Positions 43,905-53,580 of a stretch of DNA of 64,000 nucleotides are shown here, in pieces; the first letter of the stretch is position 1, and every line of letters begins with the position of its first letter. The notes below the pieces were generated by a model. It ran no database searches. It saw nothing but the letters and a program-made list of their open reading frames with translations, and was not told where the DNA came from. The translations under genes were made by a program, and so were the position numbers. The DNA lies in NCBI GenBank assembly GCA_937911865.1, contig CALDSK010000202.1, forward strand, positions 38,605-102,604, given 5' to 3'. Origin of the DNA: an uncultured Synechococcus sp. (GTDB taxonomy: Bacteria; Cyanobacteriota; Cyanobacteriia; Phormidesmidales; Phormidesmidaceae).

Positions 43905-45416
43905 TTGAACATTAGGAACATTAGCAATCTCAACGTTCGCACCCCAACCCTACGCAAGCTCAAACGGGAATGGCTCGTCAACCCAAAGGCTGATCTGCTC
44001 TCTGGTGCCGTAGTAGGGCTAGCGCGGATTCCTGAAGCGATCGCCTTTTCAATCATCGCTGGGGTAGACCCCAAAGTAGGACTCTACGCCTCATTTATCA
44101 TCGCAGTCATCACCGCCTTTCTAGGCGGCAGACCCGGCTCTATCTCAGCGGCTACTGGAGCCATGGCGCTGCTGATGGTGGACCTAGTCAAAGACCACGG
44201 ACTGCAATACCTACTGGCAGCCACCTTTTTAACCGGAATTTTTCAGGTAATCTTTGGGCTGCTCAAGCTGGGCCGCCAAATGAAATTCGTGCCCCGCGCC
44301 GTGATGATTGGCTACATCAACGCGCTTGCTGTGCTGATCTTTTTAGCGCAGCTACCTCAGCTAACGAACGTGCCCTACACGGTTTATGTACTTACCTTGC
44401 TGTCCTTAGGGATTATTTATCTGCTTCCGCTAGTGACAAAAGCAGTGCCTTCTCCCTTAGTTGCGCTAGCTGTGATGACCATTGCTGCGATCGCCCTGCG
44501 CTTGGATGTACCGACCGTAGGTGACATGGGGGAACTGCCTACCGCCCCGCCCCTGTTCGCCCTACCTCAGATACCTTTCAACCTGGAAACGCTGCAAATT
44601 ATCCTGCCCTATTCCTTAACCCTGGCAATTGTCGGACTGCTCGCCTCTTTTCTCACAGCGTCTTTGGTAGACGATCTGACCGATACCCCCAGCGATAAAA
44701 ACCAGGAAGCCAAAGGACAGGGTATTGCCAATATTGTCACCTCATTTTTTGGCGGCATGGCCGGCTGCGGCATGATTGGCCAGTCAGTTATTAACGTACA
44801 GTCGGGGGGCCGAGGCCGTCTCTCGACACTCTCTGCTGGCGTATTTTTGCTTGTGGCCATTCTGTTTTTACAAGACTGGGTAAGGCAGATGCCTATGGCA
44901 GCCCTAGTGGCCGTCATGATTATGGTGTCTATCGGCACCTTTCGCTGGTCGTCTTTCACCAACATGCGCCGCGTGCCCCGCAGCGAAGTCATCGTCATGC
45001 TGACGACGATGTTTGTAATCATTTTCACCCGCAACTTTGCTCTTGGCGTCGCTACAGGCATTGTCATGAGTACGGTCTTTTTCTCTCGTAAAGTGGCCAA
45101 GCTGGTATTTGTTGACAAGGTGCTAAGCGAAGACGGCGCGCACCGCCTCTACAGCGTATCTGGACAAATCTTCTTTGTCTCGCGCGATGAATTTGCGAAT
45201 TCCTTTAACTACATGGAGCCCGTCGAGCAAGTGACCATTGATCTTAGCCATGCTCAGCTGTGGGACCAAGGCGCCGTAGAAGTACTCGACAAAGCCGTGC
45301 AAAAGTTCCGTCGCAAAGGTGTTGAGGTCACAGTAAAGGGCCTCAATGAAGCTAGCAGCACCCTACTGAATCGTCTCGCTACGGAAGAAGAGCTAGTCGC
45401 TGACACGCATGCTTAG
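43905..45416 (+). CDS. SulP family anion permease with STAS domain
   Basis: The protein has 503 aa and starts at TTG (43905), with GGAG 9 bp upstream; no in-frame ATG precedes the conserved core. SulP core motifs: [55 protein letters not shown] and [25 protein letters not shown]-terminal STAS domain follows ([32 protein letters not shown]). It is a clear paralogue of the gene at 34248 and is followed by a universal stress protein after 75 bp, a pairing that suggests co-regulation. Sulfate and bicarbonate are both possible substrates; BicA-like bicarbonate uptake is the cyanobacterial precedent. Confidence 0.87.
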   Translation: MNIRNISNLNVRTPTLRKLKREWLVNPKADLLSGAVVGLARIPEAIAFSIIAGVDPKVGLYASFIIAVITAFLGGRPGSISAATGAMALLMVDLVKDHGLQYLLAATFLTGIFQVIFGLLKLGRQMKFVPRAVMIGYINALAVLIFLAQLPQLTNVPYTVYVLTLLSLGIIYLLPLVTKAVPSPLVALAVMTIAAIALRLDVPTVGDMGELPTAPPLFALPQIPFNLETLQIILPYSLTLAIVGLLASFLTASLVDDLTDTPSDKNQEAKGQGIANIVTSFFGGMAGCGMIGQSVINVQSGGRGRLSTLSAGVFLLVAILFLQDWVRQMPMAALVAVMIMVSIGTFRWSSFTNMRRVPRSEVIVMLTTMFVIIFTRNFALGVATGIVMSTVFFSRKVAKLVFVDKVLSEDGAHRLYSVSGQIFFVSRDEFANSFNYMEPVEQVTIDLSHAQLWDQGAVEVLDKAVQKFRRKGVEVTVKGLNEASSTLLNRLATEEELVADTHA

Positions 45417-45419
45417 ACA

Positions 45420-45480
45420 ACAAGAGGCTTAGATAAACAAGAGGCTTAGATAAACAAGAGGCTCAGATAAACAAGAGGCT
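45420..45480. repeat. 17-bp tandem repeat, about 3.6 copies
   Basis: ACAAGAGGCTTAGATAA repeats at 45420, 45437 and 45454 (one base changed), with a partial copy at 45471. The array starts beside the SulP stop codon and fills the gap before the universal stress gene. Confidence 0.92.
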
Positions 45481-45491
45481 AAAACACCGCT

Positions 45492-46355
45492 ATGAAAACG
45501 ATTCTTCTGTGCTCCGATGGCTCTGCATTTGCAGACAGCATTTACCGCTATGGAGCCTGGTTTGCCCGTCGGTTTCAGGCCGAGGCCAAGGTACTGTCTG
45601 TCACGGACATTCGCCAAAAGGTCGTTTCTACGGGAAATCTTAGCGGCAGCATTGGTCTAGGGGCCTCAGAGCAGCTGCTAGATAAGCTGGTCAGCCTAGA
45701 GCATGAAAAGGCCAAGCTCAATAACCAGCGGGCGCGGTTGATTTTACAAAATGCGCGGCAGGTTCTTAAAGCAGAGGGGCTAGGTGAAGTAGAGCTGTTA
45801 AACCCAACCGGCTTTCTGGTGGATTGCTTTCACGATTTTGAAGCCGAAGCCGACATGGTAGTGCTTGGCAAGCGGGGCGAAGCAGCAGAATTTGCCTCCG
45901 ACCATTTAGGCGCGAATATCGATCGCATCGTGCGCAGCAGCAGCAAGCCCTGTTTAGTAACCCCCCAAACCTTTGCACCGATCGAGCGAATACTGCTGGC
46001 CTACGACGGCAGCCCAACCGGTAAGCGAATCTTGAACTTCCTGGTGGATAATGCCTCAGGGTTTAAAGATACTGAGATTCATTTGCTAACAGTGGCGAAA
46101 TCAGAAGCAGATGACAAGAAAACACAAGAACTTGCAAAGGCCGAGCAAGCGCTTCAATCGGCTGAGCTGAACATCACAGCTAGTCAGCTTACAGGTAATC
46201 CTGAAGAAGTCATTTCCCAATACGTTAAGCAGCATCAAATTAGCCTACTCATGATGGGAGCCTACGGCCATCGCCGCATCCGTCACCTGGTGATTGGCAG
46301 CACCACCGTTCAGCTGCTAAGGAGCAGCCAGATTGCAATGCTTTTATTCCGCTAG
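45492..46355 (+). CDS. tandem universal stress protein (UspA family)
   Basis: The protein has 287 aa with two UspA folds. The first (1 to about 155) begins MKTILLCSDGSAFADSIYRYG and contains DMVVLGKRGEAAEF. The second (about 165-287) begins ERILLAYDGSPTGKRILNFL and ends with the nucleotide-binding signature MGAYGHRRIRHLVIGSTTVQLL. The intact G-x2-G-x9-G(S/T) motif in the second half predicts ATP binding. In the first half the corresponding loop is less regular. It sits 75 bp after the SulP permease in the same direction, a common partnership between Usp proteins and anion transporters. It is likely a regulator of or cofactor for that transporter. Confidence 0.87.
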   Translation: MKTILLCSDGSAFADSIYRYGAWFARRFQAEAKVLSVTDIRQKVVSTGNLSGSIGLGASEQLLDKLVSLEHEKAKLNNQRARLILQNARQVLKAEGLGEVELLNPTGFLVDCFHDFEAEADMVVLGKRGEAAEFASDHLGANIDRIVRSSSKPCLVTPQTFAPIERILLAYDGSPTGKRILNFLVDNASGFKDTEIHLLTVAKSEADDKKTQELAKAEQALQSAELNITASQLTGNPEEVISQYVKQHQISLLMMGAYGHRRIRHLVIGSTTVQLLRSSQIAMLLFR

Positions 46356-46626
46356 ATCTTGCATAGCAATGACCGCTTGCCCGTGGCCTTTTCCGCGCGG
46401 CTCCCTAACTAGGCGGAAATCTACTAATATCTGCTAACCTGACGATTCAGGATCAACACATGACCTCATTCATTGGGCCATGTGCTAGCCGAGGCGCTTT
46501 ATCAGCTGTAGGCAGTAGCTTTTATCAGCAACCGCCAGAAGTATCAGAAGCAACTCGGCAGATGCTATAGAATGCAGTGTAAAACGGACAGCATCGACCA
46601 ACGGCAGCCACAGTAAGGGGTCACCC

Positions 46627-49600
46627 ATGCAGGGGAATCAGAAAAATTGGCGTTTGATAGCAAACGGGTTAGCCGCCAGCAGTGGTTTACTCCTCAGCTG
46701 GATAGTGCTATCGATGGTGACCCTATCGCCCAATAGCACCCTATCGCCCAAGCTTACAAGCGCGATCGCCCAGGCCCAAGAGCAACCCCCAGCCGCTCAG
46801 GAACAGGACCAACCCTCCGAGCCTCAAGCACCAGCAGACGCCGCACCCACCACCGTCGAACCGACCACCCCAGCCCCCACAACGACCGCCCCAGCATCCA
46901 ATCCCCCAGCCCCCGCCACCGTCAGCTCGCAAGCTGACGCAGAAGGTACCCTAACAGGCCTAATCTCCCTCATGTTGGGCCTGCTCGTTCTCATCCTGGG
47001 TGCTGGCATCATCATGCTGTGGTTCTTGCGCCGCTCCGTGGTCAACGAAGTTGCCACCATTGTGCGCACCCAGCTCAATGAAATGACTGAGCTAGAAAAC
47101 AAGGTCCACAACGCCACCCGCAGTCTCAATAGAGTGCTGTCTGAAGCCGACGATCTCTCCGGCGAACTGCAAGGCCGCTCCACCAATTTTCAAAGGGAAA
47201 TCGCCGCTCAGCGCGACGTGCTCTACAAGCTGATTGAAGAGCTCAGCGAGTTCAAAGTTGAGACCGCCCGCAGCTGGGAAAAGCAGCTTGAAGATATCAA
47301 CGGCAAGCTAGAAGCCACCGCCACCGACTTCAATCAAGTTGCCGACGAGCTGCGCAATCAGACCAAACAAAGGCTAGACGGACTACAAACCGAAGCCGAA
47401 GTCGAGGGACAGCGAATCCTTCAACGATTCACGACCTCCGAAGCTGAATTCTCTCGCCACGTTGGCGTTATCAAAGAAGAAACCCAGCGCCGCAAAAGTG
47501 CCTTCTTCGACGAAATAGAGCGCAAAGAATCAGTCCTCTCTGACCAAATGGGCAGCCTTCAGGCCGAAACGGTCGCTGAAAAAGACCGCATCCTTACCTC
47601 TATTGCCAAACAGGCACAAGACTTTGGGCCCAAGCTTTCAGAAGTCGAAGAAGCTGCTAAGGCCAAGATTGAACAGCAGCGTGACAATGCTATTGAGCGA
47701 TTGAAAGTCTCCGAAACTGAAGCCACCAAAGACCTTGCCGAAATTCAAGCGAGCGCATTAGGCCATAAAGATTTAGCGCTACAAAACATTGAACGCGCAG
47801 CCACCGAACTAGAGCAGCAGTTCAGCAATATTCGCAATGAGATAGAAGCCCGCAAGGCTGATATGATGCAGAACCTTCGCCAGTCGGCAGACGGCTTCCT
47901 CACTCAGTTTGCCACGCTAAAAGCAGATGTAGAAGGCCGCAAGGGCACCCTGCTCGGTGAAATGGACCGGGCTGCCAACGACTTTAGAGACCAGATTGCC
48001 GACGTGCAAACCGGCATTGGCGACGAACGCAGCCATACCATCATGCAATTGCAGGCTACCGCCGACGGATTCCGGGCCCAGCTGTCAAACCTCGGCAGCG
48101 ACCTTAGCACCCGTAAAACCGAGCTGTATACCGAACTCTCTCAGACTGCGAGAGAGTTTTCTGAGCAGCTGAACGCGATGCAGTCCAACCTGGGCGAGCA
48201 GCAAACTGAAACCCTCAGCATGGTGCAAGACCTGCAAAGCGAATTTACCCGTGAGGTCGAAGCGCTTCAATCGAGTATTGGCGGCGAGCGCGAACAGCTA
48301 TTACGGTCGCTAGCAGACATAGAAGGCAGCTTTAGCAATGAGCTTGCAGGCGTGCGAAATACCGTCTTTGGTCGGCGAGATATTATTATCGACAAGCTCA
48401 ACGGGTTTGACGCTCGGCTCGGCGAGCAGATTGGCGAGCTGGCACAGGCCGCAACAGAACGGCAACAGTCGGCAACAGAACGACTCGGACAAATAGAAGA
48501 GAAGTTTGGCCAAACTCTAGAAGCGCTGCAAAGCCAGATGGATAGAAAGCAAGAACAGGCGCTAGCAGAGGTTGTCAAAACAAAAGAAGAGATTGAAGCG
48601 AAGCTAGAAGCGCTGAAAGTAGAGGCTGATAGCGAAAAAGAACAGATTATGAAAGAGCTGGGCGAGGTCACGCCGGAATATGTGGCTGACACCTTTGTCA
48701 GCACGGCTCAAACTCAGCTTGCAGATCTTACAGAACAGATTAAGCGGCTTAAAGACAATCGCCCTGAGCTATTTTTAACTGCTGATGAATTTATTGAAGC
48801 GGGTGACCAGCAGCTAGAGAACAAGCAGTACGAAGCTGCCCTCAGCGCCTACGACCGAGCCCTCGAAGTGCAGCCATCCAATGCAGAGCTTTGGTTTAAT
48901 CGTAGCCGGGTGCTAACAGCCCTAGAACGTAAGGATGATGCGCTTGAAGCGCTGAAAAGGGTGACCCGGCTACAGCCCAATAACCAGGAAGCCTGGTATC
49001 AGCAGGGGCTTCTCCTGAGAGAATTGCGTCAGTATGAAGCGGCGCTAAGCGCGTTTGAAACCGTGATTGAGCAAGAACCAGCGGATGCAAAAGCCTGGCT
49101 GAACAAAGGCATGGTGCTCAGCCGACTGCGGCAGCGTGAGGAGGCGATCGCAGCTTTTGATCGCGCCCTAGACATCAACCCTGACTACCACGAAGCCTGG
49201 GTTAACCGGGGCGTCGCCTTTGGCATTTTGCAGGCCCACGACAAGGCGTTTGAATCTTTTGATCAGGCGGTGAAGCTGCAAGCCAATGATGCAGTCGCCT
49301 GGCTCAACCGGGGCCTAGCACTCACCGAGCTAGAGCGCTACGAGGAAGCCGTGAACTCTTTTGAAAAGGCAACCCGGTTTAAGCCTGGGCTAGCCAAAGC
49401 CTGGGATAACCGCGGCTATGTGCTGATGCGGTTGGGGCGCGATCGCGATGCGCTCAAGAGTTTTGATAAGGCGATCGCAGCTAACCCCAACTACGCCAAA
49501 GCCTACTATAACCGCGCCCTTTGCTACGCCTTGCAACGCGACAACGATCTAGCGCTCGAAAATCTTCAGCAGGCCGTCCGCCTAGAATCTAGCTACAAGC

Positions 49601-49674
49601 AAGAAGCCCTCGCCGACGAAATCTTCGAAGAAATCTGGAGCGACGACTGGTTTAAGGAATTAGTAGGTCAGTGA
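46627..49674 (+). CDS. membrane-anchored coiled-coil / TPR protein
   Basis: The protein has 1015 aa. It begins with a hydrophobic signal/anchor helix (about 11-31), then a Pro/Thr/Ala/Gln-rich linker (50-105) and a second strong TM helix (about 109-134, LISLMLGLLVLILGAGIIML). A very long charged helical region runs from about 140 to 720. It is built of imperfect repeats such as TELYTELSQTAREFSEQL and resembles apolipoprotein-type or chemoreceptor-like coiled coil. About seven TPRs follow (733-985), for example NAELWFNRSRVLTALERKDDALEAL. If the N-terminal segment is cleaved, the coil and TPRs face the cytoplasm and the linker the periplasm. It is probably a structural or scaffold protein. It is monocistronic. 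Confidence 0.8.
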   Translation: MQGNQKNWRLIANGLAASSGLLLSWIVLSMVTLSPNSTLSPKLTSAIAQAQEQPPAAQEQDQPSEPQAPADAAPTTVEPTTPAPTTTAPASNPPAPATVSSQADAEGTLTGLISLMLGLLVLILGAGIIMLWFLRRSVVNEVATIVRTQLNEMTELENKVHNATRSLNRVLSEADDLSGELQGRSTNFQREIAAQRDVLYKLIEELSEFKVETARSWEKQLEDINGKLEATATDFNQVADELRNQTKQRLDGLQTEAEVEGQRILQRFTTSEAEFSRHVGVIKEETQRRKSAFFDEIERKESVLSDQMGSLQAETVAEKDRILTSIAKQAQDFGPKLSEVEEAAKAKIEQQRDNAIERLKVSETEATKDLAEIQASALGHKDLALQNIERAATELEQQFSNIRNEIEARKADMMQNLRQSADGFLTQFATLKADVEGRKGTLLGEMDRAANDFRDQIADVQTGIGDERSHTIMQLQATADGFRAQLSNLGSDLSTRKTELYTELSQTAREFSEQLNAMQSNLGEQQTETLSMVQDLQSEFTREVEALQSSIGGEREQLLRSLADIEGSFSNELAGVRNTVFGRRDIIIDKLNGFDARLGEQIGELAQAATERQQSATERLGQIEEKFGQTLEALQSQMDRKQEQALAEVVKTKEEIEAKLEALKVEADSEKEQIMKELGEVTPEYVADTFVSTAQTQLADLTEQIKRLKDNRPELFLTADEFIEAGDQQLENKQYEAALSAYDRALEVQPSNAELWFNRSRVLTALERKDDALEALKRVTRLQPNNQEAWYQQGLLLRELRQYEAALSAFETVIEQEPADAKAWLNKGMVLSRLRQREEAIAAFDRALDINPDYHEAWVNRGVAFGILQAHDKAFESFDQAVKLQANDAVAWLNRGLALTELERYEEAVNSFEKATRFKPGLAKAWDNRGYVLMRLGRDRDALKSFDKAIAANPNYAKAYYNRALCYALQRDNDLALENLQQAVRLESSYKQEALADEIFEEIWSDDWFKELVGQ

Positions 49675-49694
49675 CGGGGAGCACGGGGTAGTTC

Positions 49695-49771
49695 ATCTCA
49701 TTATTCGTAGAAATTGAGACAAGACTATTGAGATGGGGTAGGCTTATCTCAATAAAACCTCTTTTTGAGAC
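49695..49771 (+). promoter_or_regulatory. array of TTGAGA half-sites (putative Fic operator)
   Basis: Five half-sites lie just before the Fic start: ATCTCA (49695-49700), TTGAGAC (49714-49720), TTGAGAT (49728-49734), ATCTCAA (49746-49752) and TTGAGAC (49765-49771). The third and fourth form a perfect 9-bp inverted repeat, TATTGAGAT with ATCTCAATA, spaced by 11 bp. This fits dimeric repressor binding, possibly by the Fic protein's own winged-helix tail. Confidence 0.65.
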
Positions 49772-49775
49772 GAAT

Positions 49776-51134
49776 ATGATAGTAGCCCCTCCTCAAAATA
49801 GAGTACTCAGCCCCTTTAATAAAATTGCAGAATCGTGTCCGGAGAAACTAGAGCGCTACTTAGCGCTATTTTCTCCTACAGATGAGAAAGGGAGATACCT
49901 GCACTACGACGACCTGCGCTTTCGGCTACCGAAAGGCCTCGATCTCAATGTGGCCTGGGCTGTGGTCAAATTAGCGAGAGAAAGACAGCTTAAAACCTTG
50001 ATTCACTTGGGACAACCGGGCAAAGCGTGTGGCTTTATACTCACACCGGCTATGCAAAAGGCCATCTCGGAAACGGACAGACATACGACAAGCGCCTCGC
50101 TCGAATGGATGCTCAGCAAGATTGGAGAGCATCGACACCTTGAGTACTTACTCAATGATCTTGTACAAGACGAAGCTATCAGCAGCAGTCAGCTCGAAGG
50201 TGCTGTCACGACGACGAAAGCGGCAAAGGATTTTTTAAGAAGAAAAAGAGAACCTAGAACCCTCGATGAGAAGATGATTCTAGGCAATTTCAAAATGATG
50301 GTACTCGCCTGGCAGGAAAGAAAGGCGGATTTATCTCTAGACCTGCTGCTGAAGTTACATCAAACCGGTGTCGAAGACATAAACGACGAGCAGTATCATC
50401 CCGGCATGTTGAGAGATAGCGATGATATTGTTGTCGTCGATGCGAAGAATCGAACGTTACATACACCACCGCCGGTCATCAGCCTGGTCAAAAGACTTCA
50501 AAAGCTGATTGAGTGGGCAAATGCGTCTCATCAAGATGTAGAGAGCAAAGACTATATACATCCACTGGTAAAAGCGATTGTTCTACATTTTGCCATCGGT
50601 TATGAGCATCCGTTTAGAGATGGGAATGGGAGAGTCGCCAGGTCTCTATTTTATTGGTTTATGTTTAAACATGATTTTTCAGGATTTCGATATATCGCTA
50701 TCAGCGTTTTGCTAAAAGCAGCCCCTGCGAAGTATGGAAAAAGCTATCTGCGAACAGAAACAGACGAGATGGATTTAACTTATTTCATCGATTACCAGTG
50801 CAGAATCGTCCTCAGAGCGATCACAACTTTTAGAAATACCTACCAGGAATCGCTTGAAGGTATAGAGCAGTTCAACCGCTGGCTCTGGGAATCTGGACTG
50901 TACAAGACCCTAAGCGAGAAGCAAAAAGTCGTCTATCAAGTTGCTAAAGCCAACACCTCTCACTTTTTTACCGCCCGCGAGGTACAGGAAAACTTGAACT
51001 GCTCTTACAATACAGCGGCTAAGGTGCTCAACGGTTTGGTCGATCTAAACCTATTTCAAAAGGAAAAGATTGGTCGAGAGTGGCTGTTCTCCATGCTGAG
51101 CCCAGACAAAATACAAGCCAATTGGAAAGTATAG
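49776..51134 (+). CDS. Fic family protein with C-terminal winged helix
   Basis: The protein has 452 aa from the ATG at 49776; a TTG at 49728 lies inside the operator array and is rejected. It contains the full Fic active site HPFRDGNGR (278-286) with catalytic His and the anion-binding Asn-Gly-Arg. An upstream inhibitory-helix motif SSQLEG (137-142) carries the glutamate that blocks ATP gamma-phosphate binding, so it is an auto-inhibited class II-type Fic AMP transferase. The N-terminal part resembles the Fic_N family. The last 70 residues look like a winged helix (TAREVQENLNCSYNTAAKVLNGL). It would AMPylate an unknown target and may repress its own promoter. No partner antitoxin gene lies next to it. 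Confidence 0.88.
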   Translation: MIVAPPQNRVLSPFNKIAESCPEKLERYLALFSPTDEKGRYLHYDDLRFRLPKGLDLNVAWAVVKLARERQLKTLIHLGQPGKACGFILTPAMQKAISETDRHTTSASLEWMLSKIGEHRHLEYLLNDLVQDEAISSSQLEGAVTTTKAAKDFLRRKREPRTLDEKMILGNFKMMVLAWQERKADLSLDLLLKLHQTGVEDINDEQYHPGMLRDSDDIVVVDAKNRTLHTPPPVISLVKRLQKLIEWANASHQDVESKDYIHPLVKAIVLHFAIGYEHPFRDGNGRVARSLFYWFMFKHDFSGFRYIAISVLLKAAPAKYGKSYLRTETDEMDLTYFIDYQCRIVLRAITTFRNTYQESLEGIEQFNRWLWESGLYKTLSEKQKVVYQVAKANTSHFFTAREVQENLNCSYNTAAKVLNGLVDLNLFQKEKIGREWLFSMLSPDKIQANWKV

Positions 51135-51221
51135 AGCCTTATAGACAGTAAAAGCGCAGTGCTAATCAGCACTGCTAATCAGCATTGCTAACTATGATGA
51201 GCCCATTGCCAAAGCAGCGGG

Positions 51222-52325
51222 CTACCAGTGGTCAATATCAGTATTGCCAGATAGCCAATCTTGCAGGTTATGTTCTGGCGACGCCACATTAAACAAATGC
51301 AGTCCAAAATCTTTAGAAAGATCTTCGCAAACTTTGATGCCTCGCACGCTGTTGCCCTTAACATCCAACGGCGGAGAAAAGGTGCCAATGCCCAGTTTGC
51401 CAGGCACTGTAGCTAAAATGCCACCGCCTACACCGCTCTTGGCCGGAATGCCTACCCGATAGGCCCAGTCGCCTGAAGCATCGTACATTCCGCAAGAGAG
51501 CATCACGCTAATGACGTCTTGCACGTAGTGCTCGTCGAGCGCGCGCACCTGTGTGGCAGGATTCACGCCGCCGTTGGCTAGTGTGGCAGAAATCATGGCG
51601 ATGTCTTTAGCGTTGACCAGAATCGAGCACTGCTGAAAGTAGAGGTCTAAGGTTTCGTCGATGCGATCGCTTACCATGCCAAAATTCAACATCAGGTAGG
51701 CGATCGCCCGATTGCGAAACCCAGAAGATTTTTCTGACAAAAAGACCGGCATACAAATATCATGAGAGCGCCCGGTGTAGCGCTCAAACATGCTCAGCAT
51801 TCGCTTTAGCCGCGCTGTGCCATCTTTGCCTTTGATTAGATCGGTAGTGGCGATCGCACCTGCATTCACCATTGGGTTATAGGGTCGATTGGTCTCTTCG
51901 TCTAGCACAATCGAATTAAACGCCTCACCCGTGGGCTCATTGCTCACCTTGCTATTCACGTACTCTCGGCCATGGTCTTCTAGCGCCATGCCATAGGTGA
52001 GCGCTTTCGACATCGACTGAATTGTAAAGAGCTGATCGCAATCGCCCACGTCAAAAAGCTGACCGTCGGTCGTCACCACACAAATGCCAAACCAGCCTGG
52101 ATTAGCTTCCGCTAGCTCTGGAATATAATCAGCAACTGTGCCCTCATCAACAGACCGATATTTTTCGTGCAGGTCGTTCAGGTAGTTTCTAAAGGGTGAC
52201 GCCATTGCTGTAATAGAGCTAGCAAGAGATTGCAGATCTCCGCCGCTGCTCTGATCTGCCGCTTGATCGGCCGCTTGATTCGGCGTCTGATCTAACTTCT
52301 CTCGATCTGCTCCAGCTTCTGACAT
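51222..52325 (-). CDS. glsA: glutaminase A
   Basis: The protein has 367 aa. It is a serine-dependent beta-lactamase-like glutaminase that hydrolyses L-glutamine to glutamate and ammonia. The active-site Ser-x-x-Lys is at 104-107 (FTIQSMSKALTYG). Further conserved blocks are YIPELAEANPGWFGI, EPTGEAFNSI, NPMVNAGAIATTDLI, FLSEKSSGFRNRAIAYLM, ANGGVNPATQ and SGVGGGILATVPGKLGIGTFSPPLD. It is about 50 residues longer than typical bacterial GlsA because of an N-terminal, disordered-looking Ala/Asp/Gln-rich extension. It lies only 6 bp after the ParA-like ATPase gene and must be in the same operon. Confidence 0.92.
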   Translation of the reverse strand: MSEAGADREKLDQTPNQAADQAADQSSGGDLQSLASSITAMASPFRNYLNDLHEKYRSVDEGTVADYIPELAEANPGWFGICVVTTDGQLFDVGDCDQLFTIQSMSKALTYGMALEDHGREYVNSKVSNEPTGEAFNSIVLDEETNRPYNPMVNAGAIATTDLIKGKDGTARLKRMLSMFERYTGRSHDICMPVFLSEKSSGFRNRAIAYLMLNFGMVSDRIDETLDLYFQQCSILVNAKDIAMISATLANGGVNPATQVRALDEHYVQDVISVMLSCGMYDASGDWAYRVGIPAKSGVGGGILATVPGKLGIGTFSPPLDVKGNSVRGIKVCEDLSKDFGLHLFNVASPEHNLQDWLSGNTDIDHW

Positions 52326-52331
52326 CAGCCC

Positions 52332-53096
52332 TCACCCCTGATCAATTTGTGCTGCAACCTGACGAAACGTCTGACTAATCGGATGCTCTGGATAGCGCAC
52401 ACAGAACACGCCTTCACTCGCTAGCTGCACGACTTCTTCTGACAGCGGAAAAACCCCTGCTACTTTTTCACCATAGGTTTCTTCTACTTTTTGCTTCAAA
52501 GCATCAGGATTGAGCTGGCCATACACTTTGTTGATCGCTAGCAGCAGTTTACGCACCTTTAGCTGTTTTGCTACATCCATTGTTACCGCCGTGCCCTGAT
52601 AATCTTGCTTATCGGGCCGCAAAATCAAAATCAGTACGTGAGAAATCGCAATCGAGAGAAACGTCTCTTTAGATAGGCCAGGGTGCGTATCAATAAACAG
52701 ATAGTCCAGTTGTAGAGACTTCACCAGCTTACGAAACCCGTCGTTCATTAACCTGACGTCGTAGCCGTCTCGTAATATGCGAGCAATGCTATCGGCCTTA
52801 ACGCTAGAGGGCACCAGATAGAGCCTGCCGCCAGCATCGTCAGACAGACCAATATTGCGACTAACGTCGTAAGCCGCTTCTTCAATCGATATCTCACCCC
52901 ATAAATAGCTGTTTAATGTATGCGTCGTTTGCTCAGGTTCTAGGCAAAACAAGTTATGAATACCCGGCGAAGGAACATCAGTATCAACCACGCCCACACG
53001 CTTGCCTTGAAGCGCGATAGTCGCTGCAATATTTGCAGTGAAATTCGACTTACCGGTACCACCCCGGTATGAATGAATCGATATAACCTTAGGCAT
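52332..53096 (-). CDS. ParA/MinD-like P-loop ATPase with atypical Walker A
   Basis: The protein has 254 aa. The deviant Walker A box reads YRGGTGKSNFTANIA near residue 10; the signature lysine of ParA/MinD (KGG) is replaced by arginine. VGVVDTDVPSPGIH follows (Walker A'), then DYLFIDTHPGLSKET (Walker B) and a LLLAINKVYG nucleotide-base loop. ParA-type ATPases position DNA, proteins or organelles, but this subtype with RGGTGKS also occurs beside signalling genes in actinobacteria and cyanobacteria. No ParB partner lies nearby. It is co-transcribed with glutaminase, which is unexpected, so a link to nitrogen status is possible but unproven. Confidence 0.82.
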   Translation of the reverse strand: MPKVISIHSYRGGTGKSNFTANIAATIALQGKRVGVVDTDVPSPGIHNLFCLEPEQTTHTLNSYLWGEISIEEAAYDVSRNIGLSDDAGGRLYLVPSSVKADSIARILRDGYDVRLMNDGFRKLVKSLQLDYLFIDTHPGLSKETFLSIAISHVLILILRPDKQDYQGTAVTMDVAKQLKVRKLLLAINKVYGQLNPDALKQKVEETYGEKVAGVFPLSEEVVQLASEGVFCVRYPEHPISQTFRQVAAQIDQG

Positions 53097-53580
53097 AATA
53101 GATAGATTGAGGGTGAGCTCATCCTATCAATATCAGATGGACTCATCAATCAACATCAAATCACCACACCTTCTAGAATCAACATACCTACAGTCAATAC
53201 GTAGCTATCAATACATAACTATTAGGACATAGGCTATTAGGTCATTTCAGTATTAGATTACTCAGCATTAGCTCACTCAGCATTAGCTCATTCAGTCGTA
53301 CGGTTCGTGCAAATCGTTTCGCGGGAATTACCCTGTGAACCTTATAAAACCACAGTCGCGATCGCCCCGCTTTCCAAAGTTGGAAAAAATATTTTTTTGT
53401 TTTGGCAGTTCGCGGAAAGTCTTTTCATCATCATCGAGCGAAACTGTTTTCAGACGTTAAGCAGTTCGCAGTCAACCACTGCATCAGCTCAAAAGAACAG
53501 GTCCACAGAACAAGCCTCAAGAACAAACTTCAAGAACAAGCCCCAAGAACAAACTTAAACAACAAATACGGAGAACCAAC
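53097..53580. other. intergenic region, 484 bp, divergent promoters
   Basis: It lies between divergent ParA-like and DUF4278 genes. It contains low-complexity duplicated words (ACTCAGCATTAGCTC near 53262-53290) and a 13-bp tandem repeat at 53518-53556. Plus-strand open frames here consist mainly of repeat-derived Lys/Asn/Gln/Thr and are not credible genes. Confidence 0.5.
53518..53556. repeat. 13-bp tandem repeat, three copies
   Basis: CAAGAACAAACTT (53518-53530), CAAGAACAAGCCC (53531-53543) and CAAGAACAAACTT (53544-53556), in the leader of the DUF4278 gene. Confidence 0.85.
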
